Shown here: positions 16,947 to 27,700 of the stretch, piece after piece
Layout: the number at the start of each line of letters is the position of its first letter
Position numbering within the stretch: position 1 is the stretch's first letter
Source: Trinickia caryophylli
GTDB taxonomy: Bacteria > Pseudomonadota > Gammaproteobacteria > Burkholderiales > Burkholderiaceae
NCBI RefSeq assembly: GCF_034424545.1
Contig: NZ_CP139971.1
Coordinates: forward strand, 310,001-374,000
DNA: 64,000 bases
Direction of reading: 5' to 3'
Program-made: the position numbers and the translations under genes
Notes under the pieces: model-generated
Told to the model about the DNA's origin: nothing
What the model saw: only the letters and a program-made list of their open reading frames with translations
Database searches by the model: none

Positions 16947-19607
16947 ATGAAAGTCATCAAACCGTTGACGCTCGGTGTGCTGACGCGATCGTGCCGGATC
17001 GGCGGGGCGCGGCGGTTCGTCGTCTCGGCGCTCGGTTTCTTTCCGCTTGGCGTGTCGGTGCAGCGCTTCGCGACGGAAAGCGAACAGTGGCCTGTTGCCC
17101 TCGCGGCGTTGGCCGAGCAGGGCATCGCCCAGCCGCTCGACGAAGTCTTCGCGAAGCCGCGGGCGGAATGGCTCGTCGCCGGTAGCGCGCATGCGCCGAA
17201 CGGTGTGCCCGTCGCACGCATGCGGGCGACGGTGCGCCTCGCGCACAGCGAGAAGACGCTCGAGATCGTCGGCGAGCGCGCGTGGCGCTACGCACCCTGG
17301 CTCGTCGTGGACGAGCCGCAGCCATTCGTGAGCATGCCGCTCGGCTACGCAAATGCGTTCGGCGGGCCTGGCTATCGTCGCAACCCGCTCGGACGCGGCT
17401 ACGACGGCAACCGCTTTGCTGCGCTCGTCGGGGCCAATACGGCGGCGATGCCCAACCTCGAGCGGCCGGGCGAGCCCGTTCGCCGGCATTGGAAGCGTTA
17501 TGCGCCGGCCAGCTTCGCGCCGCTTGCATTCGAGTGGCCGCAGCGCGTGCGTCATGCGGGCCGCTACGGCAGGCACTGGCTCGAGAACGAGGCGCCCGGC
17601 TTTCCGTCGAGCGCCTCGCCGCGCGTTTTCCAGCGCGCCCCCGACGATCAGTGGCTCGACGGCTTTCTGCAAGGCGGCGAGCCCTATCGGCTCCTGGGCC
17701 TGCATCCGACGCGCCCCGAGATCGTGGGGTGCTTGCCGGCGCTCGCGGCGCGTGCCTTTATCCGTCGCCGCGGAGCGGATTCCATCGAGCCCGTACCGCT
17801 CGTGTTCGATACCGTCTGGTTTTTCCCCGATCGGGAACTCGGACTTGCGCTGTTTCATGGCGAGGCGGCGCATGCGGACCCGCTGGGCTTCGATATCGAC
17901 GCGGTGATGGTCGGCTACGAACACAAGGACCGGGCCCGCCCGCTCGCGCATTACGCGGACGTATTCGCCAAGCGCTGCGACCCGGCCGTGGCGATGGCGC
18001 ATGTCTTCAACGAATCGGAGCTGGCGGCCGATTACGATGCGCCGACGCTCGCCGCGCGAGCCGACGCCGCGGCCGAGCGCGCAGCGGCGGCCGAGGCGGC
18101 GCTGGCGGCGCGCCGGCAGGCGCGACAGGCCGCGTTCGGTTTATCCCCGCACGCTGCCGGCGCGGGCAGCGTGCGCCCGCGACATGCGGGCGGGGCGCAG
18201 CTCGAAGCGGGGGCGCGGCTACCGGTGCCCGACGGCGTTGCGATCGCCGAATCGGACTTCGATCTCGGCCCGACGTTCGCCGCGGCCAAAGCGCTGATCG
18301 TCCAGGCGCAGGAGCAGGCAGACGCGCTGCGTGCCGCACTGCCCGAGCTTGCGGTGCCGTCAGCCTCGGCGGATCTGACGACGCGGCGCGAGCAGGCCTT
18401 TGCGCGCGCAAGCGAGGCGGCGCCGGATCTCTTGGATATGGAGGCGGGCGGGGGCACGATGGGCACGATAGGCACGCGGGCAGCGAACGCCGACGCGCGG
18501 CCGGCCGAGGGCACGGATGCGCTCGATGCCATGCTGACCCGTCAGGCGCGCCAGCAGCGGGCGGCGCGGCGGGCCCGCATGCGCTACGTCGATCCCGACG
18601 GGCCGCTGCCGTCCGATTTGGCCCGGTGGCTGGGCGAGCAGGTGTATCAGTGGCATCGCGCGGGCGTGTCGCTTGCCGGCCGGGATCTGTCGGGCATCGA
18701 TCTGTCGGGCTTCGACCTGTCGGGTGCGGACTTGCGCGAGGTGCAATTGGAGAATGCGGACCTGCGCGGCACGCGGCTGGCCGGCGCCAGGCTCGACCGT
18801 GCGGCGTTGACAGGCGCCCGGCTCGACGGCGCGGACCTGCGGTGCGCTTCTCTCGTCGATGCGAATCTGAGCCACGGCAGCGCTAAAGGGGCCGTGTTTG
18901 CCGGCGCCGATCTCGGCAAGGCTTGGGCCGTGCAGGCGGTATGGAGCGATGCCGATCTGAGCGGGGCCAGCCTCGAGCGCTGCCTGGCTTACGGCATCGA
19001 CCTGTCACGGGCGATCCTGTGCCGTGTCAAAGCGTCGGAAGCGGTGCTCATCGATGCTTGCGCGCCATCGAGCGACTGGCGCGAGGCAACGCTCGGCGCC
19101 GTTGTGCTGATGCGCGCAAAACTCGACGGTGCGGTGTTTGCGCTGGCGGCGATGCGCAAAGTCGTACTCGTGGGCGCATCCTTGGCGGGCGCTTCGTTCG
19201 AAGGTGCCGCACTGGTCGACGTCGTTGCAAGCGGGACCGACGCGAACTGGCGCGGCGTACGCGCCGCTGGACTGCGCGCCGAGCATTGCAGCTGGCATCA
19301 GGCGCAGATGCAGGGCAGCGGCTGGGACGGCGCGTCGATCTCGGCCAGCGATTTCGGGCGAGCGGATCTGTCCGGCGCGACGTTGGCCGATGCGCTATTG
19401 GCCAACTGTCTGTTCACGGGGGCGACGCTGCGCGGCATACGTGGCGAGCGGGCCGATCTCTTTCGTGCCGTGTGCCGAGGCGCCGATCTGAGCGATGCGT
19501 CGCTGGCACAGGCGAGCCTTTATCAAACGGATTTCGCCGATGCTCTGATGGCACGCGCCGACCTGAGCGGGGCGCGCCATGAAGCCGGGCGGAAGGTGGC
19601 GGCATGA
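16947..19607 (+). CDS. DUF2169 domain protein fused to pentapeptide repeats (T6SS accessory)
   Basis: The 886-residue protein has an N-terminal DUF2169-type region (about 1-320; KPLTLGVLTRSCRIGG ... QPFVSMPLGYANAFGGPGY ... WFFPDRELGLALFHGE). An Ala/Glu/Arg-rich coiled stretch (about 360-560) follows, then a long pentapeptide-repeat solenoid from about 570 to 880 (DLSGIDLSGFDLSGADLREV ...). DUF2169 proteins accompany vgrG and PAAR-like genes in T6SS loci and are thought to help load effectors or PAAR proteins onto the spike. ATG 16947 is preferred to the adjacent GTG 16944. Three 9-bp repeats at 18452-18478 encode Gly-Thr-Met/Ile/Arg. Confidence 0.85.
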   Translation: MKVIKPLTLGVLTRSCRIGGARRFVVSALGFFPLGVSVQRFATESEQWPVALAALAEQGIAQPLDEVFAKPRAEWLVAGSAHAPNGVPVARMRATVRLAHSEKTLEIVGERAWRYAPWLVVDEPQPFVSMPLGYANAFGGPGYRRNPLGRGYDGNRFAALVGANTAAMPNLERPGEPVRRHWKRYAPASFAPLAFEWPQRVRHAGRYGRHWLENEAPGFPSSASPRVFQRAPDDQWLDGFLQGGEPYRLLGLHPTRPEIVGCLPALAARAFIRRRGADSIEPVPLVFDTVWFFPDRELGLALFHGEAAHADPLGFDIDAVMVGYEHKDRARPLAHYADVFAKRCDPAVAMAHVFNESELAADYDAPTLAARADAAAERAAAAEAALAARRQARQAAFGLSPHAAGAGSVRPRHAGGAQLEAGARLPVPDGVAIAESDFDLGPTFAAAKALIVQAQEQADALRAALPELAVPSASADLTTRREQAFARASEAAPDLLDMEAGGGTMGTIGTRAANADARPAEGTDALDAMLTRQARQQRAARRARMRYVDPDGPLPSDLARWLGEQVYQWHRAGVSLAGRDLSGIDLSGFDLSGADLREVQLENADLRGTRLAGARLDRAALTGARLDGADLRCASLVDANLSHGSAKGAVFAGADLGKAWAVQAVWSDADLSGASLERCLAYGIDLSRAILCRVKASEAVLIDACAPSSDWREATLGAVVLMRAKLDGAVFALAAMRKVVLVGASLAGASFEGAALVDVVASGTDANWRGVRAAGLRAEHCSWHQAQMQGSGWDGASISASDFGRADLSGATLADALLANCLFTGATLRGIRGERADLFRAVCRGADLSDASLAQASLYQTDFADALMARADLSGARHEAGRKVAA
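18452..18478 (+). repeat. Three 9-bp tandem units (GGGCACGAT-like)
   Basis: Three in-frame 9-bp units in the linker before the pentapeptide solenoid, with drift in the third unit. Confidence 0.6.
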
Positions 19608-20728
19608 ACACGGAGCGCGCGGGCTCGACACGGCAACGGCGCACCAAGGAAGCGTGCGCACCCGAACTCGAAGAGGTGGCCCGGCAAACGGCGCTCGGCC
19701 AGCCGGTGGTCGGCCTCGATCTGTCGAATGCCGACCTGAGCGGCGTGGTTTGGGCCCAGGCCGTCTTCAAGCAGGTCGTATTCGCCGCCGCCGATTTCCG
19801 TGGCGCGGATCTGCGCGGGGCCCGCTTCATCGATTGCGATCTGACGCAAGCCCTGCTCGGCGAGGCCAAGCTCGTGCGCACGGCCTTCGTCGATTGCCGC
19901 TGCGGGAGCGTCTGCTTCGCGGGTGCGCAGGCGCTGCATTTGACGATGATGCAATGCGATATGAGCGGATCGGACTGGCATCGCGCCGCGCTGGCGATGT
20001 CGGCGCTTTCGTCATGCACGCTGCGCGGCGCCCGGTTCGCCGGTGCCGCTCTCGTGCGGAGTGTGCTTTTCGATTGCCGTGTCGAGAACGCCGATTTTTC
20101 GGCCATGCGGCTCGAACACTCGGCACTCAGCAAGACCGATTTACGCGCGGCCAAGCTGACGGGCCTGTCGGCCACGACGTCGGTTTTGATGGACTGCGAT
20201 CTGTCGGGGCTCGACCTGCGCGGGATCGCACTCGTGCGGTGCACGCTGCAGGGCAGCGATTTCTCCGACGCGGATCTGCGCGATGCAGTGCTGACCGAAG
20301 CCAACTGCCGCGGCGCGACGCTTGCCCGCTCGCGCGTGAGCGGCCTTCGCGCCGAACGCGCGTTGCTGCTCGGCGCGCATCTCGCCGACCTTGACCTGTC
20401 GCGCACCGCGCTGAGCGGCGCGCTCTTCGCGAAAGCATGCATCGAGCGCGTTTCGTTTGCGCATGCGGCGCTCGAGCAGACGGTCTGGCACGAGAGCCGG
20501 CTCGTCGATGTCGGCTTCGATTCGGCGAACCTGACCTATGCGCAATTCGATCACGCGCGCGGCGAGCGCGTGTCGTTCGAGCGCGCGCGACTCGAACGTG
20601 CGAGCTTCCACGACGCCCGCTTCGAGCAGGCATCCTTCGCGGGCGCCCGGGCCTACCGCATGAAAGCGACCGACGAAGCGCTGCTTGCCGCGCAGCGCCG
20701 CACTCTGGAAAAGGAGACGCTTCGATGA
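19604..20728 (+). CDS. Pentapeptide-repeat protein (T6SS accessory)
   Basis: The 374-residue protein is almost entirely pentapeptide repeats of the A(D/N)Lxx type (LDLSNADLSGV, ADFRGADLRGARF, SDFSDADLRDAVL), predicting a right-handed quadrilateral beta-helix. It lacks a signal peptide and catalytic motifs. It starts inside the stop of the preceding gene (ATGA) and ends inside the start of the next. It looks like a paralogue of the C-terminal solenoid of its neighbour. A scaffold or adaptor role for spike loading is inferred from context. Confidence 0.85.
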   Translation: MNTERAGSTRQRRTKEACAPELEEVARQTALGQPVVGLDLSNADLSGVVWAQAVFKQVVFAAADFRGADLRGARFIDCDLTQALLGEAKLVRTAFVDCRCGSVCFAGAQALHLTMMQCDMSGSDWHRAALAMSALSSCTLRGARFAGAALVRSVLFDCRVENADFSAMRLEHSALSKTDLRAAKLTGLSATTSVLMDCDLSGLDLRGIALVRCTLQGSDFSDADLRDAVLTEANCRGATLARSRVSGLRAERALLLGAHLADLDLSRTALSGALFAKACIERVSFAHAALEQTVWHESRLVDVGFDSANLTYAQFDHARGERVSFERARLERASFHDARFEQASFAGARAYRMKATDEALLAAQRRTLEKETLR

Positions 20729-21294
20729 ACGAGAAGCTGCTGACGCAGCGGGATACCGCGCCGCTCGCACCGGGCCTGCGCGAGGCGACCGTTGCCGTGG
20801 AACTCGATGGTCAACGGTTCCTGCTCGACGATGGCCGCATCGCCATCGCTGCGGTGACCTGCCTTATCGCGCCACACGTGGGCGACACGGTGCTGTTACT
20901 CGAGCGGGGGGATGCGAGCCGATACATTCTGCACATCCTCGCTCGCAGCAGCGATGCGAACGCCGCGCCGGCCGAGGCCAGACTGAGCGTGCCCGGGGCC
21001 GAGAAACTGACGATCGAGCAGGCATGCGTCGATATCGTCGCGAGCGAGCGGGCGGCGCTGCGCTCGGCAAAGCATGCCGACATCGTTGCCGCCACGGGCA
21101 CGCTCACGGTCACCGCGAACGATCTCTTTCGAACGGTTGCGGAAAGCGTCGTCGATGCGCTGCGCCACTATGTCGGCCACGCCGAGCACTATTTGCTCGA
21201 CGTCGATTATCTGCTGCGGCAGCACGGGCAGCAGGTCATGGTCACAGCCGAAAAAGACGTCAAGGTCGATGCCGACCGGATCTCGATGGGATGA
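20725..21294 (+). CDS. DUF3540 domain protein (T6SS accessory)
   Basis: A 189-residue protein matching the DUF3540 pattern: a beta-rich N-terminal part (CLIAPHVGDTVLLLE ... YILHILAR), then AATGTLTVTANDLFRTVAESV and a C-terminal DKDVKV-like stretch. It recurs in T6SS loci beside DUF2169, pentapeptide and DUF4150 genes. A structural role near VgrG is inferred. Coupled to the upstream gene by ATGA; three bases separate it from the next. Confidence 0.78.
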   Translation: MNEKLLTQRDTAPLAPGLREATVAVELDGQRFLLDDGRIAIAAVTCLIAPHVGDTVLLLERGDASRYILHILARSSDANAAPAEARLSVPGAEKLTIEQACVDIVASERAALRSAKHADIVAATGTLTVTANDLFRTVAESVVDALRHYVGHAEHYLLDVDYLLRQHGQQVMVTAEKDVKVDADRISMG

Positions 21295-21297
21295 ATC

Positions 21298-21684
21298 ATG
21301 TTTGCGAACATCAATCTCGGTGTGCTCAATTTCGCGTTTCCGGACGTCTGCAAGCTGCTGCCGGTGCCGATTCCATTTCCATTCCCCAACTTCGCGCTTT
21401 CGTTCACGCACATTCCAAGCGTATTCAACGTGATCTTCGGTGGAGGGCTCGCGGAGAACCTGATGACGCAGGGCACGGTGAGCCTGGGGGACATCTCCGC
21501 CGGCGGCGTCGTCTCGCAGATCGAGCTGGGCCCCGATCGGCAGATCCTCGGCAGTTTCAAGGTGACCGTCGGCGTCATGTTCGCGACGCGGCTCACCACC
21601 GTGACGATGCAAAACGGCATGCCGCCGAACGCAGTCGGCATGTCCATCACGCCGGCGCAGTTCCGCGTGATCCTGCTTTCATGA
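21298..21684 (+). CDS. DUF4150 PAAR-like protein (T6SS spike tip)
   Basis: A 128-residue Gly/Pro/Phe-rich protein (NFAFPDVCKLLPVPIPFPFPN ... GDISAGGVVSQ) with the DUF4150/PAAR-like layout. Such proteins cap the VgrG spike and sharpen it. No C-terminal toxin extension is present, so this is a bare tip. It overlaps tssJ by ATGA. Confidence 0.8.
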   Translation: MFANINLGVLNFAFPDVCKLLPVPIPFPFPNFALSFTHIPSVFNVIFGGGLAENLMTQGTVSLGDISAGGVVSQIELGPDRQILGSFKVTVGVMFATRLTTVTMQNGMPPNAVGMSITPAQFRVILLS

Positions 21685-22235
21685 GTGCCATGGATGCCAC
21701 GTATGCCCGCACAGCCGTCCGTGTCATGAGCGCCGCCGTCATGAACCGCCACCCGTGTCGCCTCGCCGCTCGCATCGGGCACGTGAGCCGCGCCGCGCGG
21801 GCATCCGTGCTCGTCGTGATCGCCGCCCTGCTGGGCGGCTGCGGCTGGTTCGGCCCGACCCGCACGGCCTTGCGCGACGTGACCGTCGTGGCGCAAAGCG
21901 CGGCCAATAGCGGCAGCGCGACCGCGCTCGATCTCGTTTTCGTCTACGACGCGCCGACGGCGGCCACGCTGCCGCGCACGGGCCCTGAATGGTTCGCGCA
22001 AAAGGCGAGGCTGCTCGTCGCGCTCGGGCCCAGGATCGACGTGGCCTCGGTTCAGTTGCCCGCGGGCCAGAGCGTCTCGCGCGTGCCATTGCCCGAGCGC
22101 CACAAGAAGGCGCTCGTCGTCTACTGCTACGTGAACTTCGTCGCTCCCGCGGGGCAGGGCGTCGCGGATCTGACGACGTACAAGCGCGTCACCATCACGC
22201 TCACGCCGGACGCGGTCAGTTACGCAGTCAATTGA
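21681..22235 (+). CDS. tssJ: T6SS outer-membrane lipoprotein TssJ
   Basis: From the coupled start the protein has 184 residues with lipobox LLGGC (Cys54). An internal ATG at 21741 would place the Cys at residue 34 and give a more normal signal peptide, so the true start may be there. The mature part has the beta-sandwich layout of TssJ (EWFAQKARLLVALG ... KKALVVYCYVNFVAP). TssJ anchors TssM to the outer membrane. The gene lies directly before tssK-tssL-tssM, the usual context. Confidence 0.82.
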   Translation: MSAMDATYARTAVRVMSAAVMNRHPCRLAARIGHVSRAARASVLVVIAALLGGCGWFGPTRTALRDVTVVAQSAANSGSATALDLVFVYDAPTAATLPRTGPEWFAQKARLLVALGPRIDVASVQLPAGQSVSRVPLPERHKKALVVYCYVNFVAPAGQGVADLTTYKRVTITLTPDAVSYAVN

Positions 22236-22267
22236 GCGCAGCAAACCCGAATCGACCAGAGGACCCC

Positions 22268-23785
22268 ATGACCCGGCCCACCGCTTCCACCGATCTGCCC
22301 TACGACATCCAGTGGTCCGAGGGGTTGTTGCTGTCGCCGCAGCACCTGCAGCAAAGCGATCGGTTCTGGCATGCGCGCCTGCGCTACCTCATCGGCTGCG
22401 CCAGTCCGGATTTCGTCGGCGTGCATACGCTCGAGCTCGACGAGGGGTTGCTCGAAAAGGGGCGCGTAGTGATTCGCTCGATCGAATGCGTGCTCGACGA
22501 CGGCACGCCCGTGCAGCTTCGCCGCGACCGCGACAAGCCGCTCGAGCTCGACGTGTCGGGCAAACTCGCGCAGGCGGGCGAACGGGCGACGATAGCGCTC
22601 GTACTGCCGATGCGCGGCGAGGCGTCGGCAGCGCGGGGGAGCATGAACCGGCGCTACGAATCGATGGCCGGATCGGCCGCCGTCGACGAGAACACGGGCA
22701 TGACCGCCGTCACGATCGCTCGCCTGCGGCCGATCGTGCGGCTCGATACCGAATGGACGAGAGGCGCCAATCAACTCGCGGGCTGTCCGCTATTCGAACT
22801 CGAGCGCACGCCCCTCGGCGCGTTTCGGCGCACGGCTTACCATCCGCCGATGGCGACGCTCGGCGCATCCGCGTTTCTGAAGGACAAGGCACTCGCGCAG
22901 CGGGTCGAAGCGCTGCGCGATGCCGTGCGCCTGAAGCTGCGCGAGATCGCGCAGGCGGGCGAAACGGCGGCGGCCGATCCGGCGTCGGGGGACCTTTCGC
23001 TCGGCATGGCCGCGCGCCGTCTCGCGATGATCCTGCCAGGGCTCGATGTGCTTGGCGTCGGCGGCGACGCCGCCCCGCGCGACGTTTATCTCTTTCTGGC
23101 CGAGGCTGCGGGACAGGTTGCTTCGCTCGACCCGCTGCCGGACCCGCCGGTTCTCCCGCCTTACGATCACTTCGATTGCCAGGCGGGATTCGATGCGGCG
23201 CTGGGCTTCATCGAAGCCCGCGTGGCGGCGATCCGCCCGAGCTTCGAGCGTCTGCCGTTCGAGCGCGACGATGACGGGCAGTTCTCGCGCCTGCTGCCCG
23301 CCGACTCGGGCGACGTACTGCTCGTCGAAGTCGTCCCGGCTGCCGCCCAAACGCGGGCCGATATCGACCGTTGGTTCGAAAGTTGTGCGATCGCGCACCC
23401 GACGCTGCTCGACGAACTCGACAGCCGCCGCATGCCCGGGGCGGCGGCGGCACTGTCGACCGTGCGCCGCAAAGGCATGAATCCCGCGGCGCTTTACTAC
23501 GAGATCCGCAACGCGGCGTTCGATTTCGCGGGCGGCAAGCGCAAGGCATTTGCCGCGGGCGAGCGGCTCGCGATCCGCAGCGGCAGCCGGCACGCACGGG
23601 CGTATGCACCGGCCGCAGTCGTGCTGTACCGCGAGCCGGGTGCCCCCGAGACGCGACATGCCGCGCCGCGGGCGGCCGAGCGCCATCCGGACGCGGCCCG
23701 GCATGGCGCGCACGAAAGCACGCGGACGGCCCCGGAACACGAGGGGCCGACGGGCGGACAAGGTGGCGGGCATGACGATCTCTGA
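22268..23785 (+). CDS. tssK: T6SS baseplate-membrane connector TssK
   Basis: The 505-residue protein starts with the family pattern DIQWSEGLLLSPQHLQQSDRF. It continues with LIGCASPDFVGVHTLELDEGLL, and PVLPPYDHFDCQAGFDAALGFIE near the junction of the trimer head. TssK trimers join the wedge (TssF/TssG) to the cytoplasmic parts of TssL and TssM. The C-terminal 50 residues are Pro/His/Gly-rich, and the gene overlaps tssL by 14 bases. Confidence 0.93.
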   Translation: MTRPTASTDLPYDIQWSEGLLLSPQHLQQSDRFWHARLRYLIGCASPDFVGVHTLELDEGLLEKGRVVIRSIECVLDDGTPVQLRRDRDKPLELDVSGKLAQAGERATIALVLPMRGEASAARGSMNRRYESMAGSAAVDENTGMTAVTIARLRPIVRLDTEWTRGANQLAGCPLFELERTPLGAFRRTAYHPPMATLGASAFLKDKALAQRVEALRDAVRLKLREIAQAGETAAADPASGDLSLGMAARRLAMILPGLDVLGVGGDAAPRDVYLFLAEAAGQVASLDPLPDPPVLPPYDHFDCQAGFDAALGFIEARVAAIRPSFERLPFERDDDGQFSRLLPADSGDVLLVEVVPAAAQTRADIDRWFESCAIAHPTLLDELDSRRMPGAAAALSTVRRKGMNPAALYYEIRNAAFDFAGGKRKAFAAGERLAIRSGSRHARAYAPAAVVLYREPGAPETRHAAPRAAERHPDAARHGAHESTRTAPEHEGPTGGQGGGHDDL

Positions 23786-24749
23786 GCACGAGGGACAGCA
23801 CACCCGGCTGCCGCTTTACCGCTACTTCTGCGACTTCTATGCGCTGCTGGTGGAGGTGAAGCGGGCGCTGGCGAATCAGCCGGCCGTAGCGCAGGCGCCC
23901 CCGCCGCGCGCGCTCGCGCCCTCGGCAATCCACGAGCGTTTGCGCGAGCACCTGCGCGCGCAAGAGGCCACCGTGCGCGACGACGGCACGCCCGAACAGT
24001 GCGATCTCTATGGCGACGCTCAGTACGCGATGGCGGCGCTCGCCGACGAACAACTGCTGCTCGAGCTCGACTGGGCCGGCCGCGCCGACTGGCTCAATCT
24101 CACGCTCGAGAGCGCACTTTTCGATACGCGCATGGCTGGCGTGCGTTTTTATCGCGTGATCGACCGGCTGCTCGCGGTGCCCACGGCGACGCAAGGCCAT
24201 GCCGAACTCGGCCTCGTGCTGCTCGGCGCGCTGCAAGCGGGCTTTCGCGGCGAGCTGCGAGGCCCGGACGAGGCGGCCCGGCTCGCCGAACGCCGGCATC
24301 AACTCGTGAGGTTCGTGCGGGAGCTGCGCGGCGACGAGCGCGGCCGGCATGCGTTCGAGCAGGCATACGAGCACACGCTCGGACCGACGCTCCCCGAGCC
24401 GGCCGACCGCCGGCTTGCACCGCTTTCACCGTGGTTCAATGCCGCACGCATCGGCGGGGCGGCCTACCTGGCCACCGCCGGTGCAATCTGGTTCGTCACG
24501 CTGCACCCGTTTCATCGCCTCGTGGCGGACGATCCCGGTGCACAACGGATGCGTTCCGAGCATACGAGCCAGTACGCCGAAGGCACCATCCTTGCGCCCG
24601 GCCAGGTGTCGGGCATCGGGGCCGCGTCTTTTGCCGCTGCGTCCGGGGAGCAGCCCGCGGGCACGGCCGGGTTGGGTGCCGGCGTGCCGGCGGATGGCGG
24701 CACCGCCTCACCGCCCGTTTTGCCCGACGGCCAAAAGGAGGTCCGGTGA
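23772..24749 (+). CDS. tssL: T6SS inner-membrane protein TssL (DotU family)
   Basis: The 325-residue protein has a cytoplasmic helical domain (RLPLYRYFCDFYALLVEVKRA ... GDAQYAMAALADEQLLLEL ... GRLGLVLLGALQAGF-like) and one transmembrane helix (about 228-248; GGAAYLATAGAIWFVTL). After the helix is a periplasmic Gly/Pro/Ala-rich tail of about 75 residues without a peptidoglycan-binding OmpA domain. It pairs with TssM in the membrane complex. The frame is open further upstream, but ATG 23772 fits the start of homology. Confidence 0.9.
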   Translation: MTISEHEGQHTRLPLYRYFCDFYALLVEVKRALANQPAVAQAPPPRALAPSAIHERLREHLRAQEATVRDDGTPEQCDLYGDAQYAMAALADEQLLLELDWAGRADWLNLTLESALFDTRMAGVRFYRVIDRLLAVPTATQGHAELGLVLLGALQAGFRGELRGPDEAARLAERRHQLVRFVRELRGDERGRHAFEQAYEHTLGPTLPEPADRRLAPLSPWFNAARIGGAAYLATAGAIWFVTLHPFHRLVADDPGAQRMRSEHTSQYAEGTILAPGQVSGIGAASFAAASGEQPAGTAGLGAGVPADGGTASPPVLPDGQKEVR

Positions 24750-27700
24750 CCGCCGTATTTTTCGCGCTGCTTGCCGTGGGCACCTTGCTCGGGCTCGTCG
24801 CCGCCTTGCTGATCTGGCGGGCGCGAGCCAAGGGGCCGTCACAGGCAGCGGATACGGAAGGCCGTCTCGGACGTTGGATCGGCTCGCTCGTCGCCGCGCT
24901 CGACTATGCGAGCACGCGGCGCGCGTGGCGCTATCGGCTGCCGTGGGTGCTTGTGCTCGGGGAACCTGGCTCGGGCAAGACGAGCCTCGTGCTCTCTGCG
25001 AGCGATCTGCTGCAGCCGCAACCCGACGAGCGTTATGCATCGCTCGGCATCGCAGATGCAAGCTGGTCCGTGATGACCGGCGGCGCGCTTGTGGATGTGG
25101 CCGGGCAGGCATGGGCGAGTGCAGGGCCAGCGGGGCCGCGGCGCACAGCAGGCGAGGAGCAGGCCTCCGGCGCTACGGGAGGCTCGGCCTCTGCGACGTC
25201 GGCCGGGGCAACGGCGGCCGTGCCGCCGGACTCTCAAAAGTCGCGCTGGGGAACCTTGCTCGGCAAACTCGTGGATTTGCGCCCGGAGCGGCCCGTCGAC
25301 GCCGTGATACTGACGGTTTCCGCGCGCATGTTGCTCGGCGCCGACCTGGCAGAGCTCGAGCGATCGGCTGCCGGGGCCTACCGTCGCCTTTGCGATCTGC
25401 AGGACACGTTCGGTTTCGTGCTGCCGGTAAGCGTGGTCGTGACGCAGTGCGATCGCGTCGACGGTTTCCCCGCGTTCTGGCGCGCGCAGCCGGCCGGCTT
25501 GCTCGGCCAGATATTCGGCTGGTCCGCGTCCGGGCTTGCGCGCAACGACACGCCGGCCGAATGGTGCGAAGCCGCGTTTGCCACGGTCGGCGATGAACTG
25601 CGCGCGCTGCAGATCGACGCGGCGGCGCGCGACGAAGATCCGTCGAGCGCCGAGGCGCGCGACGGCATGCTGCTCTTTCCCACATTCCTGCAGGCCCTCG
25701 AGGCGCCGCTCGGGCAATGGCTGAGCACGGCTTTCCGGGCGACGCTCGACCGTCCGGGGCATCTCTTTCGCGGGATTTTCTTTACCGGCGACATCGAAGG
25801 CAGCGGCGTGGCGCCGCGCCGCGACGTGTCGTTCGTCACCGGGTTGCTCAAGGACAAGGTCTTCGCCGAGCGCGGCAACGCACGCGTGGTTCGCGCCTCC
25901 GCGTGGTCGCGCAACCGCTACCTGCGCGGGTTCCAGATCGCGGCGCTGACAGTGGCCGCCGTGCTCGCGGTGGGCCTCGGCGCTTCGGCGGTTACACTGC
26001 ACGACAAGGTCGCGCGTCTCGATCGCGCGCTCGTGCAACTGCGCGGCGAGCCTGCCTATGCCGGCGGGGTGTGTCCGAGTGCGGGCAAGATCTCTTCGCT
26101 GCTGCTGGCCGTGCGCGAACTCGATACGGCGTCGTTTCACTGGGCCAACCCGTGGAGCTGGTTCGGTCAGCCGCTACGCAGAGGGGCGGCACAGGTGGTG
26201 GCGGGGCACGTATTTGCGGATGTGATCCTGCCGGGGCTCGCGTGCCGCTTGTCCGTGCGCGCGCAAAATCTGCTCGCCAATGGCCAGGCCCCTTTGGCTG
26301 CGCACCAGGCCGCGAGCGCTAATCTGCGCGAGGCACGCTCGACGCTGACCGTGCAGTTGCGCGCGCTGACCGAGCTGGAGGCGGGCCTCGCGACGTACGA
26401 AGAGGTGGCCAAGCCGTTCTCGGGGGCGGCAACGGAAGACGACCTCAGGCGTTTCGCCCGGCTGCTCAATTTCGCGTACGGTTTGCCGGCATCGCTCGTT
26501 CGCCCCGAGGAGACCGGCAGCATTCTCGCGGCTTCGCTGAGCTGGGCGTCGACCGACGCGCGGCCGACGCTGCCCGACGACGCCGCTCGAAACTACGCCC
26601 GACAACTCGGGCAAATGGAGACCAGGCTGCGCGATGCGCTCGTTCTGGAGGCCGGCGCGGGGCAGCAACTGTTGCTCGAGCTGGGCCGGGGGCGGGGCGA
26701 CGCGGCTGCGCAGACGAACGAACTCGTCTGGTGGCTCACGTGGACGCGCGACAACTGGCTCGGGCGGATGTCGGCCAACGCCCCCCGGAATCTCTGTGCG
26801 CAACTGCGCGCCGACCTCGCGCAACAGGTCCGCCAACTCGTGTTGACGGATGCGTCGTCGGGGCACGGCGCGGCAGGCACCGCGGCGGCGGCCTCGCCCT
26901 ATAACGCATTGCTCGACGAGACCGCCACGATCTTTTCGCCACAGCGTTGCGACGTGCCCGTGTATGCGAGGCTCGATGCGATTGCGGTACCGCCATACGA
27001 TCCGCTGATCGTTCATACGCAGGGCGAACGTGCCTTCAATCCGGCATTTACGAACGAATTCGCAGGCTTGATGGCATTGGCGAAGCTGCCGTTCATGCAA
27101 GTGGGCCATCTTCGCGAGCCTTTCGTCTGCGACGCCGCTGCGTTGGGCTGGGACGCGGACGCGCTCGGCGACGCAACCGCATACATCGCCCAATATCGTG
27201 GTTTCCGGCAACGCTTCGGGCTGGCGCAAGGCGCGGCCGGCCCGCAACCGCTCTATGCGCAGATCGCCTCGCGGCAGCTCGAAAGCGCGCTCAATCACGC
27301 ACTCAATCGTGCGCAGCGGCCCAAGCCGAAAGGCTCGAACGTATGGCCGGCGCAAAGCGGCACGAACGCGCTCGCGCCAGCGCCATTCGACGAGCAGGCG
27401 CTCGCGCAGACGAGCCGTGACCTTGCAGGCGGACTCGGCACGCTGGTTTCGATCGAGCGCGCCTATCAGGCGTTCGGTTTCGCGGGCAGTTTTGCGGCGC
27501 TCTCCGGCTGCCTGCAGCAGTTCGCCGACAACCGGTTGTCGACGGTCGGCAGCCTCGCGGTGCAAAGTCAGCTCTATCGGCCGGCCGCGAGCGATACGGG
27601 CCCCGAGTTCTTCGATCTCGGCACCATCGATGCGACGCGCGATTATCTGGCTCGTCAGGTCGCGCGTGCCCAGGTGTTGGCTTCGTACGCGGCTCCGTTC

